From: Phocaeicola sp.
GTDB lineage: Bacteria > Bacteroidota > Bacteroidia > Bacteroidales > Bacteroidaceae
Assembly: GCA_020026175.1 (NCBI GenBank)
Contig: JAHHQV010000017.1
Span: 1 to 43,625 of the forward strand
Direction of reading: 5' to 3'
DNA length: 43,625 nucleotides
The notes beneath the pieces were generated by a model. The model worked only from the letters and a program-made list of their open reading frames with translations, was not told the origin of the DNA and made no database searches. Every line of letters begins with the position of its first letter. Position 1 is the stretch's first letter. A program made the translations under genes and the position numbers. Below are positions 1-8,962 of this stretch, one piece after another.

Positions 1-88
1 GATAACGGAATAAATCCGAAGAGTATAAATGAAAATGTATGGAAAAGCCTACTTAATTATGCCATTTAAATGATAAAGAAAAGTTACC

Positions 89-303
89 ATGTTCAAGAAA
101 AGTCCCTTGACCAAACAATTTGATATGTTCAATTCACCTTCAAGTATGATGTGCGCCCGCGAAAGCCGTTACTACGATGACCCCTTCCAACTGGCACATA
201 AAATTCTATGAAGAGATAACCTCAAAGATTGACGAGACTATTTTCAAGCGAAGGTAATGAAGGCGGGACAGATGGTCGCCCCAATGCTTCCATCCGTATT
301 ATC
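89..303 (+). pseudogene. Broken IS1182-like transposase, N-terminal remnant
   Basis: The reading frame opened at 89 gives 40 residues containing QFDMFNSPSSMMCARE and YYDDP, then a stop at 209-211. A shift of one base continues the match (WHIKFYEEITSKIDETIFK), and a second shift gives GRPNASIRI. This order resembles the start of IS1182-type transposases of Bacteroides (a VDMF..MMC opening, KID..FK, then GAPNASIR); the resemblance is from memory. Two frameshifts and the abrupt end at 303, exactly where the duplicated repeat begins, show a dead fragment. The catalytic part is absent, so it cannot be mobile. It marks this intergenic region as an old insertion hot spot. Confidence 0.6.
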
Positions 304-471
304 GGCTCAGTCGAAATACCATAGGGATAATTATCAGTTTCGTCCGTACTCAAAGGAAAGGACCGGCACAGCGTCTTTCCGGCTAAGGGAGATTCGGGTA
401 AGCGCATAGTTGTCCCGATGCGCCCGTAGGGCCGGACACGGATCAGCACTGCCGGGTGCGGCAGGTACATA

Positions 472-529
472 CGGAACCATAGGGTTCTCCACCGTCATGC
501 GGCTGACTGTGGAGGACCCTATGGTTCCG
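472..529. repeat. 21-bp inverted repeat in copy 1 of the large repeat
   Basis: Arms at 472-492 and 509-529 match at 20 of 21 positions around a 16-nt centre. In copy 2 the right arm is intact but the left arm has diverged, so the palindrome is broken there. Confidence 0.8.
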
Positions 530-538
530 CTTTGCGCA

Positions 539-568
539 GAAGCCGTCTCAAAGTTTCAAGACGGCTTC
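539..568. repeat. 10-bp perfect hairpin in the large repeat, copy 1
   Basis: GAAGCCGTCT at 539-548 pairs with AGACGGCTTC at 559-568 around a 10-nt loop, followed by TTGATTT. The same hairpin recurs unchanged at 1072-1101 in copy 2. It resembles a weak rho-independent terminator, but the T-tract is poor. Confidence 0.6.
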
Positions 569-850
569 TTGATTTGTCGGGAAGCCTTGCAGAAATGCCG
601 GCATCGGGGGGCTGCATCCGACTGAAACGGAGAGAAGCAGAAGGGGAAGGATGAAGTGTGAAGGAGTGTAAAAATATAAAGATCCGATCCTGCCAATAAA
701 AGAAGGTCGGACGGATTTCAACCCCTTTTCTACCGGAGTTTTGTCTTTCCTTTTCAGCCTATTCAGCCGGAGTATACCCCGCTGATTATCAGCGCAAAAA
801 GGGGCTCAGCCGAAATACCATGGGGATAAAGTATCAGTCCCGCCCGTACT

Positions 851-895
851 GAAAGGAAAGGAAAGGAAAGGAAAGGAAAGGAAAGGAAAGGAAAG
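851..895. repeat. GAAAG pentanucleotide microsatellite, nine units
   Basis: Nine perfect GAAAG units lie in copy 2 of the large repeat. Copy 1 has only about two at the matching place (351-360). The copy-number difference within one molecule shows the tract is slippage-prone. No convincing gene crosses it, so phase variation of a protein is not supported. Confidence 0.9.
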
Positions 896-1335
896 GACCG
901 GCACCGCGTCTTTCCGGCTAAGGGAGATTCGGGTAAGCGCATTGTTGTCCCGATGCGCCCGTAGGGCCGGACACGGATCAGCACTGCCGGGTGCGGCAAG
1001 TACATGCGGTACATACGGGCTGCACCGTCATGCGGCTGACTGTGGAGGACCCTATGGTTCCGCTTTGCGCAGAAGCCGTCTCAAAGTTTCAAGACGGCTT
1101 CTTGATTTGTCGGGATGCCTTGCAGAAATGGCGGCATCGGGGGGCTGCATCGGGCAGAAACGGAGAGAAGCAGAAGGTGAAGGATGAAGTGTGAAGGAGT
1201 GTAAAAATATAAAGATCAGATCCTGCCAATAAATGAAGGTCGGACGGGTTTCAATCCCTTTTCTACCGGAGTTTTGTCTTTCCTTTTCAGCCTATTCAGC
1301 CGGAGTGTAACCCGCTGAGTATCAGTGAAAAAAGC

Positions 1336-1760
1336 CTGAAAAGGAAAAAGGTGTTTTCTTTTCAGCCTCTTTTCAGCCGCGGCTCCGTCGGGTGACGTCT
1401 CTATCGCGGCTTAAAAGCAAAAATATAAACTGAAAAGGGCTGAAAACGGCTGAAAACAAGGGGTGAAAAAGATCCTTCAGCCTCGGACTCCGTCACCGCA
1501 CCGGTGGGTAATCGGAAAGGGGGAGGCTGAAGGTAGCTGAAGAAAGGCTGAAGGTGAAAAGGGGGTAGAACCTTCAGCCTTAATCCACTGAGATTCAATG
1601 CTTTGAGAACAAAGATGAAGGACTGAAGACGGATAGGGTACAAACTCCTGGAGAGGGAGCAGGCTGCGGTGAAGGATGCGGAATAAAAGGCATACACGTC
1701 GGTAAACCATACAGCGGGGGGAGGTCGGATTTTCTCCCTGAATTCCCGCCCCCATGCTTT
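1336..1760. other. Gene-free stretch dense in CTGAA / TTCAG motifs
   Basis: No supported gene lies here. About a dozen short motifs of the form GCTGAA(A/G) or its complement TTCAGCC occur, some nearly back to back (1434-1456, 1524-1556). The spacing is irregular and the motifs lie on both strands, so it is not a clean iteron array. The tail of each large repeat copy (TTTTCAGCCTATTCAGCC) carries the same motif, so the regions are probably related. Function unknown. Confidence 0.5.
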
Positions 1761-2036
1761 ATCGGGTGAGCGAAATTCCCTCTAAAAAGGGCTATATTTT
1801 GATTTTTTGGAGGTTTTTTATAAAGATTTTTTTATCGTAATAAAAACACCTCAGATTTTTTACTATCGCTTAAACTGTAAAATAACAGTTTTAAGTTAAG
1901 TTGAACTTTTTAAATTTGTCTACTTTTTGAAGTGGATTCATAATATTGAAAAAAATGAAATCATCATTTTGTAATTGATTTTAGGTTTGATTATTACCTT
2001 ATTTGGTAAATGAAGATTCTGGTATTGTTGTTTTGT

Positions 2037-2067
2037 TTTGTGTGAAAGAATTTTATTTATAACTTTG
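2037..2067 (+). promoter_or_regulatory. Bacteroidales-type promoter for cysS
   Basis: TTTG at 2037-2040 (the -33 element) is separated by 19 nt from TAACTTTG at 2060-2067 (the -7 element, TAnnTTTG). The cysS start is 27 nt further downstream. The spacing and both boxes match the Bacteroides primary sigma consensus. Confidence 0.75.
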
Positions 2068-2093
2068 CAGTCTAACACTTTATAATTAGAATC

Positions 2094-3572
2094 ATGGATA
2101 GTAAACTATTAATTTACAATACACTGAGCCGTTCTAAAGAAATGTTTAAGCCGGCTCATGCTCCACATGTTGGAATGTATGTTTGCGGCCCTACTGTATA
2201 TGGTGACGCTCATTTGGGACATGCCCGTCCAGCTATAACTTTTGATATTCTTTACCGCTATCTTACTCATCTGGGATATAAGGTACGCTATGTACGTAAT
2301 ATCACTGATGTGGGCCATCTGGAACATGATGCTGATGAAGGTGAGGACAAGATTGCCAAGAAGGCTCGTCTGGAGCAGCTTGAACCTATGGAAGTGGTTC
2401 AGTATTACTTGAATCGTTATCATAAGGCTATGGAAGCTCTTAATGTTCTTCCTCCTAGTATCGAGCCTCATGCTTCTGGACATATCATAGAGCAGATACA
2501 GCTGGTGGAAGAGATATTGAAAAACGGATATGCTTACGAAAGTCAGGGCTCTGTTTATTTTGATGTTGCCAAATATAATAAAGACCATCATTACGGAAAA
2601 TTGTCGGGTAGAAATCTTGATGATGTATTGAATACAACTCGTGAACTTGACGGACAGCAGGAAAAGAGAAATCCTGCCGATTTTGCTCTGTGGAAGTGTG
2701 CACAACCTGAACATATTATGCGTTGGCCTTCTCCTTGGAGTGACGGTTTTCCGGGATGGCACTGCGAATGTACTGCTATGGGTAAGAAATATCTTGGCGA
2801 AACATTCGATATTCACGGAGGTGGAATGGATTTGGTTTTCCCTCATCATGAATGTGAGATAGCGCAGAGTGTGGCTTCGCAAGGACATGATATGGTGCGT
2901 TATTGGATGCACAATAATATGATTACAATCAACGGACAGAAGATGGGTAAGTCGCTTGGTAATTTCATCACACTTGATGAGTTCTTTACAGGCTCTAACA
3001 AGTTGCTTGCTCAGGCGTATTCTGCTATGACTATCCGTTTCTTCATTCTTCAGGCTCATTATCGCAGTACTGTTGATTTCAGTAATGAGGCTCTTCAGGC
3101 TGCCGAAAAGGGATATGAAAGATTGATGGAAGGTGTCAAGAACCTTGAGAGAATTACTCCTTCTAAATCGACAAGCGGTATAGAACCTGCAGGACTTCGT
3201 GAGAAGTGTTATGATGCAATGAACGATGACCTTAACACTCCGATAGTAATATCTCATCTGTTTGATGCTACAAGAATGATTAATACTGTAATAGATAAGA
3301 AGGCTACTATAAGTGAAGCTGACCTGGAAGACTTGAAGAGCCTGTTCAAAACGTTTGTATTTGATATTCTTGGACTAAAGGCTGAGGCTGAAAATAATGC
3401 TGCCAGAGAAGAGGCCTATGGAAAGGTTGTAGACATGTTGTTGGAGCAGCGTATGAAGGCAAAGGCTGATAAGGACTGGGCTACTAGCGACAAGATTCGT
3501 GATAGTCTTGCTGCTCTTGGTTTCGAGGTTAAAGATACTAAAGACGGTTTTACATGGAAACTGAACAAATAA
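2094..3572 (+). CDS. cysS: Cysteinyl-tRNA synthetase
   Basis: Charges tRNA-Cys with cysteine in the cytoplasm, using ATP; essential for translation. The 492-residue length is normal for the class I enzyme. The nucleotide-binding HIGH motif reads HLGH at residues 40-43 after the usual CGPTVYG, and the KMSKS loop reads KMGKS at about 283-287. Zinc-binding residues of the family are visible as C31, the WHCEC segment and HHECE. The start at 2094 is set by the promoter 27 nt upstream and by the conserved N-terminus. The gene is monocistronic: a gene-free region lies upstream, and a strong bidirectional terminator separates it from the convergent chuR. Confidence 0.97.
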   Translation: MDSKLLIYNTLSRSKEMFKPAHAPHVGMYVCGPTVYGDAHLGHARPAITFDILYRYLTHLGYKVRYVRNITDVGHLEHDADEGEDKIAKKARLEQLEPMEVVQYYLNRYHKAMEALNVLPPSIEPHASGHIIEQIQLVEEILKNGYAYESQGSVYFDVAKYNKDHHYGKLSGRNLDDVLNTTRELDGQQEKRNPADFALWKCAQPEHIMRWPSPWSDGFPGWHCECTAMGKKYLGETFDIHGGGMDLVFPHHECEIAQSVASQGHDMVRYWMHNNMITINGQKMGKSLGNFITLDEFFTGSNKLLAQAYSAMTIRFFILQAHYRSTVDFSNEALQAAEKGYERLMEGVKNLERITPSKSTSGIEPAGLREKCYDAMNDDLNTPIVISHLFDATRMINTVIDKKATISEADLEDLKSLFKTFVFDILGLKAEAENNAAREEAYGKVVDMLLEQRMKAKADKDWATSDKIRDSLAALGFEVKDTKDGFTWKLNK

Positions 3573-3596
3573 TTGTTTCTTGTTCCTTTTGATATA

Positions 3597-3643
3597 ACAA
3601 ACGGCTGACAAACATATCTCAAATGTTTGCCAGCCGTTTGTTT
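3597..3643. terminator. Bidirectional terminator between cysS and chuR
   Basis: ACAAACGGCTGACAAACAT (3597-3615) pairs with ATGTTTGCCAGCCGTTTGT (3623-3641), nearly perfectly, with a 7-nt loop. It lies between two convergent genes. The stem core ACGGCTG recurs in the terminators at 8881-8930 and 26986-27051. Confidence 0.85.
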
Positions 3644-3670
3644 GTATTTATATTCCTATAGTGTGGAATG

Positions 3671-4906
3671 TTATTCTGTTATGATTTCTCCTTTACGGAT
3701 AGCTTCCATGATATTTGCTGGAGCACGTTCGGCGAGAAGTTCTTTTTTCATATAGTCCATATATGGGGCTATATGCTTGAAAAACTTATAGTATCCTTTA
3801 CATAGATAGTTTAGTCCTGGTTCACCAGTAGAAGTCCTTGCAAAACGATTCTTCGGACAGTCACCGTTGCAGGCAAACAAGAATTCACATTCCTTGCATT
3901 GGGTAGGTAGTGACTTTTGTTTCATTTGTCCGAATTCCAACTGTTTGTCGCTATACATCATCTCTACAAGTGTCTTTTGATAGATATTTCCAAGCTTGAA
4001 CTCAGGGAATACATAGTGGTCGCACGAATATACGTCGCCATTGAACTCTATTACTCCTGCATGTCCACATGTCTTTGCCATTGAGCACACACCTGGCTGT
4101 TCGCCTACCCAGTTGGCCAGTGTAGAGTCGAATATCTGAATATAGTACTCTCCTACATCATTTTTTACCCATTCATCGAACAACCCACAGAGGAAATTAC
4201 CCCATTGTTCGGGTGTGACAGAGAATTCTGCCATTTTTTCTCCTTCTTGCAGTGGAGTGGCAAGGTGTCGTCCGTCTTCATGTTGGCATAATCTTTCTAC
4301 TATAGGAGCAAACTGTATATAGTGGCATCCTATTGACTTGAAGAAGTTGTAGAACTCTACTGGATAATCTGCATTGTAATCGTTTACTACAGCCATTCCG
4401 TTCCATTCCACTCCATGTTTTTTCAGAAGTTCTATGCCTTTCATTACTTTCACAAAAGAAGGTCTTCCTTGTTTATTCTTGCGATATTCGTCATGAAACT
4501 CTTGAGGTCCGTCGATAGATACTCCTACAAGCCAGTTGTTTTCCTTGAAGAACTGACACCATTCATCGGTAAGAAGTGTACCGTTTGTCTGTATGCAGTT
4601 GTCAATAGTTCTGCCTGCACCATAACGTTTCTGAAGTTCCACCACTCTTTTGTAGAAAGAAAGAGGTCTCATTAGAGTTTCTCCGCCATGCCATGTGAAA
4701 AGTACTTGTGGCATAGTCTGTGAGTTGATATATTCTTTGATAAACTTTTCAAGCAGCTCATCGCTCATTACATGCTTAGAGTTGTCTTTGTAAAGATTTG
4801 ACTTTTCAAGATAGTAACAGTATTTGCATGCCATGTTACATATAGCTCCTACTGGTTTTGTCATTACGTAAAGAGGCTTTGCAAAAGGTGCAAGAGTTTG
4901 TGCCAT
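3671..4906 (-). CDS. chuR: Anaerobic sulfatase-maturating radical SAM enzyme (ChuR type)
   Basis: Converts the active-site cysteine or serine of sulfatases to formylglycine without oxygen, so sulfatases become active against sulfated glycans such as mucin. The radical SAM cluster motif CxxxCxxC is C23-x3-C27-x2-C30 (CNMACKYC). The C-terminal half has the cysteine-rich SPASM segments (CGHAGV...YSCDHYVFPE, then CKECEFLFACNGDCPKNRF) that hold extra iron-sulfur clusters. The length (411) and sequence closely match the B. thetaiotaomicron enzyme as I recall it. No sulfatase gene is in this window, so it acts in trans on sulfatases encoded elsewhere. A promoter-like pair lies upstream at 4948-4979. 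Confidence 0.95.
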   Translation of the reverse strand: MAQTLAPFAKPLYVMTKPVGAICNMACKYCYYLEKSNLYKDNSKHVMSDELLEKFIKEYINSQTMPQVLFTWHGGETLMRPLSFYKRVVELQKRYGAGRTIDNCIQTNGTLLTDEWCQFFKENNWLVGVSIDGPQEFHDEYRKNKQGRPSFVKVMKGIELLKKHGVEWNGMAVVNDYNADYPVEFYNFFKSIGCHYIQFAPIVERLCQHEDGRHLATPLQEGEKMAEFSVTPEQWGNFLCGLFDEWVKNDVGEYYIQIFDSTLANWVGEQPGVCSMAKTCGHAGVIEFNGDVYSCDHYVFPEFKLGNIYQKTLVEMMYSDKQLEFGQMKQKSLPTQCKECEFLFACNGDCPKNRFARTSTGEPGLNYLCKGYYKFFKHIAPYMDYMKKELLAERAPANIMEAIRKGEIITE

Positions 4907-4947
4907 TTTTATATGTATATTATTATTTCTTAGGTTAGTTATTCACT

Positions 4948-4979
4948 GCAAAGGAAATAAAATATGATTTACGTTCCAA
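4948..4979 (-). promoter_or_regulatory. Probable promoter for chuR
   Basis: Read on the minus strand, TTTG (4979-4976) is followed after 20 nt by TTCCTTTG (4955-4948), one base from TAnnTTTG. The start codon lies about 40 nt downstream. Confidence 0.5.
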
Positions 4980-5046
4980 AAGAATGATAAATTAGTATGA
5001 ATTTTGTTTCCTTTTTTCAGTGTTCGGACACTTTGGTTAATCTAAA

Positions 5047-5529
5047 TTATAGGCATTGTTTGTTTAAGTCATCTTGTATACTTTCCAATAATCCCTGACA
5101 TGCATCTTCCAATATGTCTATTACATTTTCAAATCCTTGCGCACCTCCATAATAAGGGTCGGGTACATAGTCTACAATCTTTGTACGGCAATAATCGGTC
5201 ATGCGTGCTATTTTCTTTTTTGTCTCTATGTCTGGAGCCATATCTTTCAGGGTATCTATGATTCTGTCATCCATGCCCAGTATCATGTCAAAGTTGTAGA
5301 AATCGTCTGTGCATACAGGGCGTGACAGATGTGTGAGGTTATATCCTCTTCGTGAAGCATGTATACGCATACGTTCATCTGGCAAATCTCCTCTATGATA
5401 TGAACTTGTTCCAGCCGAATCGATTTCAATTGTTTTGTCGAGCCCTTTTTTCTTCAACAGAGTACGCATTATCTCGTCGGCAGTTGCCGAGCGGCATATA
5501 TTCCCTAAACATACAAAAAGTATTTTCAT
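5047..5529 (-). CDS. Low-molecular-weight protein-tyrosine phosphatase
   Basis: Dephosphorylates phosphotyrosine in the cytoplasm; in bacteria such enzymes often counter the tyrosine kinases that control capsule export. The P-loop CX5R is C7-LGNIC-R13 near the N-terminus (MKILFVCLGNICRS), and the general-acid aspartate is in DPYYGG at residues 124-129. The 160-residue length is typical. It lies in a minus-strand series after the PHP gene with a 115-nt gap. No kinase gene is adjacent, so a capsule link is only suggested by the glycan genes further along. Confidence 0.93.
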   Translation of the reverse strand: MKILFVCLGNICRSATADEIMRTLLKKKGLDKTIEIDSAGTSSYHRGDLPDERMRIHASRRGYNLTHLSRPVCTDDFYNFDMILGMDDRIIDTLKDMAPDIETKKKIARMTDYCRTKIVDYVPDPYYGGAQGFENVIDILEDACQGLLESIQDDLNKQCL

Positions 5530-5644
5530 TTAATTTCTATTTGATAGGTTAGTATTTGTAATTAATTTTGTTTCATAATAAGGCTATATTACAGTAATGT
5601 AATATTCATGATAAAACTGTAACTGCTTATACAACTCAATGTAT

Positions 5645-6355
5645 TTATAGTCCTATATATTGTTTGAACCGCTTTACATCAGTGTTCATTATCAGTTTTT
5701 CTGGGAACCCGGTTTCTTTTATCAGTTCCAAGGCATAGTCGTATGTGGCAATGTCGAATGATATATGAGCATCGCTTCCCAATATGACTGGAACTTCGTG
5801 TTTCTTGCACAAACAGAGAATTTCGATATTGTTGTTTCTTGCATCTGGCTTGTTTCTGCATGGCTTCAGCGAACTGTTGTTTATTTCCAAAAGAGTGTGA
5901 TTCTCTTTTGATGCAAGAACTAAAGGTTCGAAATAAAGTTTTGCTGTACCATCTCCAGGATGACTTATAATATTGATGTATGGATTTGAAATGACATTTA
6001 TCATCCCTTGAGTATTTTCTTCTATGGTGCCGCGAGTATAGCATAAAGAGTGTATTCCTGCTATGCGTATATCAAGCATTTTTAGATAGAATTCATCCAT
6101 ATCTATATTCCCATTAGTGTCAAGTATATTGATTTCTGCTCCCAATAGTAACTCTATACCATACATCTGTCGTGGTACAACATGTAGGTTGCGGAAGTAG
6201 ATAGGGTTGCATGACCCTGGTATACTAGATGAATGTTCTGTTATGCCAAGTAGCTTTAATCCCTTGTCGGAAGCAGCTTTAGCCATTTCCTGTAATGTGC
6301 TGAAGGCATGGCCACTGGCTATGGTATGAGTGTGTACATCAAGTTCTATATTCAT
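5645..6355 (-). CDS. PHP-domain phosphoesterase (YcdX-like)
   Basis: Predicted metal-dependent phosphatase of the PHP superfamily. The metal-binding HxH is H8-T-H10 (DVHTHTIASGHAF), with GITEHS, GAEIN, ISHPGDG and GSDAHI supplying the later conserved His, Glu and Asp residues in family order. The 236-residue length fits stand-alone YcdX-type enzymes rather than DNA polymerase-associated PHP domains. The physiological substrate is not known from sequence. The stop of priA lies 13 nt upstream of its start, so the two are probably co-transcribed. Confidence 0.9.
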   Translation of the reverse strand: MNIELDVHTHTIASGHAFSTLQEMAKAASDKGLKLLGITEHSSSIPGSCNPIYFRNLHVVPRQMYGIELLLGAEINILDTNGNIDMDEFYLKMLDIRIAGIHSLCYTRGTIEENTQGMINVISNPYINIISHPGDGTAKLYFEPLVLASKENHTLLEINNSSLKPCRNKPDARNNNIEILCLCKKHEVPVILGSDAHISFDIATYDYALELIKETGFPEKLIMNTDVKRFKQYIGL

Positions 6356-6368
6356 ATTATTTAAATTT

Positions 6369-8834
6369 TTACATTGGGTCTACATCATAATATACTATAA
6401 GTGAACGGAAACGTTGGTCTTCTATCAGAGTTCTTTGTACTTGAGCCAAATAGTTTCTGACCTTCGACATAGAGGCCTGAAGTTCTACTTTCACTACTAT
6501 TTTTTTTATAAATAAAGTCTGTATTCTCCCCACTGGCGGTTTGTCTGGTCCTAGTACTCTTTCTCCAAGTCCGTTTCTGAGATATCGTGCCATACATTCG
6601 GCTGCCTGTTCCAGTATATCTTCTTTTTTATGTTTCAGATATACATAGATGAGCTTGTGGAATGGAGGATATTTAAAGAGGCTTCGTTCTTCTATCTGTT
6701 CGTTGTATAATCTGAAATAGTCGTTTGTTACTACTTCGTGTATGAGAGGAAGTTCGGGAGATTTGGTTTGCAATACCACAAGTCCGCGTTTGTTCTTTCT
6801 TCCTGCTCTTCCTGCTACTTGAGCCATGAGTTGGAAGGCACGTTCAAAAGAACGGAAGTCGGGATATGCCAGCATAGAGTCGGCATTCAGTATGCCCACA
6901 ACGCTCACACGGTCGAAGTCAAGTCCTTTTGAAACCATTTGTGTACCTATAAGTATATCAGTCTTTCCTTCTTGAAAGTCGTTTATGATACGTTCGTATG
7001 CTGTACGTGTACGTGTAGTGTCAAGATCCATTCTTGCCACCTTTGCATCAGGAAAGATATATTTTATGTCGTCTTCCACTTTTTCCGTACCGAATCCTCT
7101 GTTGATAAGTTCTACACCGCCACATGCAGGACACGACTTTGGTACATTGTAAGTATATCCGCAATAGTGGCATGTCATCTGGTCCAGTCCCTTATGATAC
7201 GTAAGACTTACATCGCAGTTTTTGCATTTTGGTACCCATCCGCAAGTACGGCACTCTATCATCGGAGCAAATCCGCGACGGTTCTGGAACAATATCACCT
7301 GTTCTTTATTTTCCAGCGATTCACGTATTTTCTGAAGAAGATAAGGAGAGAAATGTCCGTTCATCCTTTTTTTTCTTGTTAGTTCCTTGATGTCTACAAT
7401 CTCTATCTCCGGCAGCTGTATGTTTTGGAATCTTTCCTTCATTTCTACAAGAGCATATTTCCCGTGAGTTGCATTGTAGTAAGACTCAATACTGGGTGTA
7501 GCAGTTCCTAACAGTGTCTTTGCTCCATAAATAGATGCAAGCATTATAGCCGCACTGCGGGCATGGTATCGTGGAGCCGGGTCTTGTTGCTTATAGGATG
7601 TTTCATGCTCTTCGTCCACAATTATTAGTCCCAGACGGCGGTATGGCAAGAATATCGATGATCTTACTCCAAGTATTACATCATAGTCATTTTCCGAAAG
7701 TTGTTTCTGCCATATCTCTACACGTTCGGCATCGGGAAATTTAGAGTGGTATACTCCCAAGCGTGAGCCGAAAACCTTCTTCAGACGATTGGTGATTTGT
7801 GTGGTAAGTGCAATTTCCGGCAGCAGATACAATGCTTGTTTGCCGGCTTTTATGACCTCTTGGATTAGATGTATGTATATTTCTGTCTTACCGCTGGCAG
7901 TAACACCGTGTAGCAGGCAAATATTTTTCTGATGAAAAGCAGACAATATGTTGTTGAAGGAGTTTTGTTGTATTGTATTCAGCATATTCATAGGGACAGT
8001 GTCTGAGTTATACTTTTCAAGACGCCCCACCTCATGATAATAAATTTCGAGTATCCCCTTATCTGCCAGTCCGTTAAGTATTGAAGCCGATGCGCCCGAC
8101 TTCTCAAGAAGTTCTTTTTTTGATACTTCCTTTAGGTTGTCACTATTGTCGCTCATCCATCCCGAAATCTCTATATATTTCATAAGTACGGCAAGTTGTT
8201 TGGGTGCATGCGAAAGTTTATCGAATGATTCTTTTACAGCAATTTCGCAGTTCATGCTTTCTGTAAGGCGTACTCTGGCTTCTGTCTTTGGCTTGTAGTT
8301 CCTTTTTAACTCCTCTTTTATGAATATAGCCCCTTTTTCGAGCAGAGACTTTACAACAGGAAGAATATTTTTAATGTTGGCAGCACGCTCTATTTGTGTG
8401 ATACACTGCTCGTTGTCGTTACTTAGTATATCAAGTAAAGTCTGTTCTTTATCCGACATTTTTTCTGCAGCTTCATATTCTTGATTGTAAGTTACTATGG
8501 TTTCGCTTTCCAGTTTCATGCCCGAAGGTATGGCTGCCTTGTATACGTCTCCCAATGTACATAGGTAATAATCGGCCACCCATTGCCAGAATTTAAGTTG
8601 TGTATGTAGTATAGCAGAAGATTCATCAAGAACTTCTGTAACTTCTTTTGTTTCGTATTCCTCCGGAGCAGAATAATGTATCTTTACAACAATGGCTGTA
8701 TAATATCGTTTTGCCCCGAAAGGGACTACAACACGGCATCCTGTTTTTACTTTATTCTCAAGTTCTTCGGGTAGAGAGTAAGTAAACAGGTTGGCTATTG
8801 ATAATGGTACTATGACATCAACGTATTTCTTCAT
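6369..8834 (-). CDS. priA: Primosomal replication restart helicase PriA
   Basis: Superfamily 2 DNA helicase that recognises stalled forks and reloads the replisome. Walker A is GVTASGKTE with the GKT at residues 315-317; Walker B is DEEH, followed by the QQDP.PRYHARS segment. The zinc-binding region between the helicase lobes has paired cysteines (CRTC, CKNC, CHYC, CPAC). I take the start at 8834 (MKKYVDV, 821 residues). The in-frame Met at 8906 would add 24 residues unlike PriA, lies inside the upstream gene's terminator hairpin, and precedes the promoter box at 8839-8846. The mRNA may therefore be nearly leaderless. Likely in an operon with the PHP gene. Confidence 0.95.
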   Translation of the reverse strand: MKKYVDVIVPLSIANLFTYSLPEELENKVKTGCRVVVPFGAKRYYTAIVVKIHYSAPEEYETKEVTEVLDESSAILHTQLKFWQWVADYYLCTLGDVYKAAIPSGMKLESETIVTYNQEYEAAEKMSDKEQTLLDILSNDNEQCITQIERAANIKNILPVVKSLLEKGAIFIKEELKRNYKPKTEARVRLTESMNCEIAVKESFDKLSHAPKQLAVLMKYIEISGWMSDNSDNLKEVSKKELLEKSGASASILNGLADKGILEIYYHEVGRLEKYNSDTVPMNMLNTIQQNSFNNILSAFHQKNICLLHGVTASGKTEIYIHLIQEVIKAGKQALYLLPEIALTTQITNRLKKVFGSRLGVYHSKFPDAERVEIWQKQLSENDYDVILGVRSSIFLPYRRLGLIIVDEEHETSYKQQDPAPRYHARSAAIMLASIYGAKTLLGTATPSIESYYNATHGKYALVEMKERFQNIQLPEIEIVDIKELTRKKRMNGHFSPYLLQKIRESLENKEQVILFQNRRGFAPMIECRTCGWVPKCKNCDVSLTYHKGLDQMTCHYCGYTYNVPKSCPACGGVELINRGFGTEKVEDDIKYIFPDAKVARMDLDTTRTRTAYERIINDFQEGKTDILIGTQMVSKGLDFDRVSVVGILNADSMLAYPDFRSFERAFQLMAQVAGRAGRKNKRGLVVLQTKSPELPLIHEVVTNDYFRLYNEQIEERSLFKYPPFHKLIYVYLKHKKEDILEQAAECMARYLRNGLGERVLGPDKPPVGRIQTLFIKKIVVKVELQASMSKVRNYLAQVQRTLIEDQRFRSLIVYYDVDPM

Positions 8835-8838
8835 ACTG

Positions 8839-8846
8839 CAAAGGTA
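8839..8846 (-). promoter_or_regulatory. -7 box of the priA promoter, abutting the start codon
   Basis: TACCTTTG on the minus strand is a perfect TAnnTTTG box, ending only 4 nt before the priA ATG (8834-8832). No clear -33 TTTG is seen at the expected distance. The predicted transcript would begin at or within about 3 nt of the start codon. Confidence 0.5.
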
Positions 8847-8880
8847 CAAAAAGCATAGATTATAGTTTGGATATAATGGC

Positions 8881-8930
8881 AAAAAAACGGCTGGCAGACA
8901 TTCCAATATCGTTGTCCTACCAGCCGTTTG
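8881..8930 (-). terminator. Terminator of the outer-membrane protein gene
   Basis: On the minus strand AAACGGCTGG (8929-8920) pairs with CCAGCCGTTT (8894-8885), with an inner GACA/TGTC pairing, and ends in seven T residues (8887-8881). It lies just after the 8963-9526 gene and shares its stem core with the terminators at 3597 and 26986. Confidence 0.85.
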
Positions 8931-8962
8931 TTTATCGTCTTAAAAAAATATATTACTTTTTT

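Larger units (their letters stand above)
304..1335. repeat. Tandem direct duplication of a ~500-bp GC-rich unit
   Basis: Copy 1 runs from about 304 to 800 and copy 2 from about 803 to 1335. The starts (GGCTCAGYCGAAATACCAT) are offset by 499 bp, and most of the length matches closely. Copy 2 has an expanded pentamer tract and has lost the left arm of an inverted repeat present in copy 1. The unit is visibly richer in GC than the AT-rich flank before cysS. Short reading frames on both strands are shared between copies, but they follow the nucleotide duplication and have no ribosome-site or family support, so I do not call them genes. Function is unknown; a multicopy intergenic repeat or mobile-element debris is likely. 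Confidence 0.85.

Noticed and set aside
851..895. Phase-variable gene controlled by the GAAAG tract
   Set aside because: No credible gene crosses the tract or starts just downstream of it.
222..1194. Short open frames on both strands of the large repeat, shared by both copies
   Set aside because: Similarity follows the DNA duplication and they overlap each other on both strands; no family or start-site support.
1401..1755. Two overlapping minus-strand frames of 92 and 98 codons
   Set aside because: Composition mirrors the CTGAA/TTCAG motif cluster and no homology is recognisable.
2109..3257. 382-codon open frame antisense to cysS
   Set aside because: It lies wholly opposite a strong cysS match, has no recognisable domain and rare-residue composition; it is a shadow of codon bias.
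8835..8906. 24-residue N-terminal extension of PriA
   Set aside because: Starts inside the terminator of the upstream gene and precedes the promoter box.
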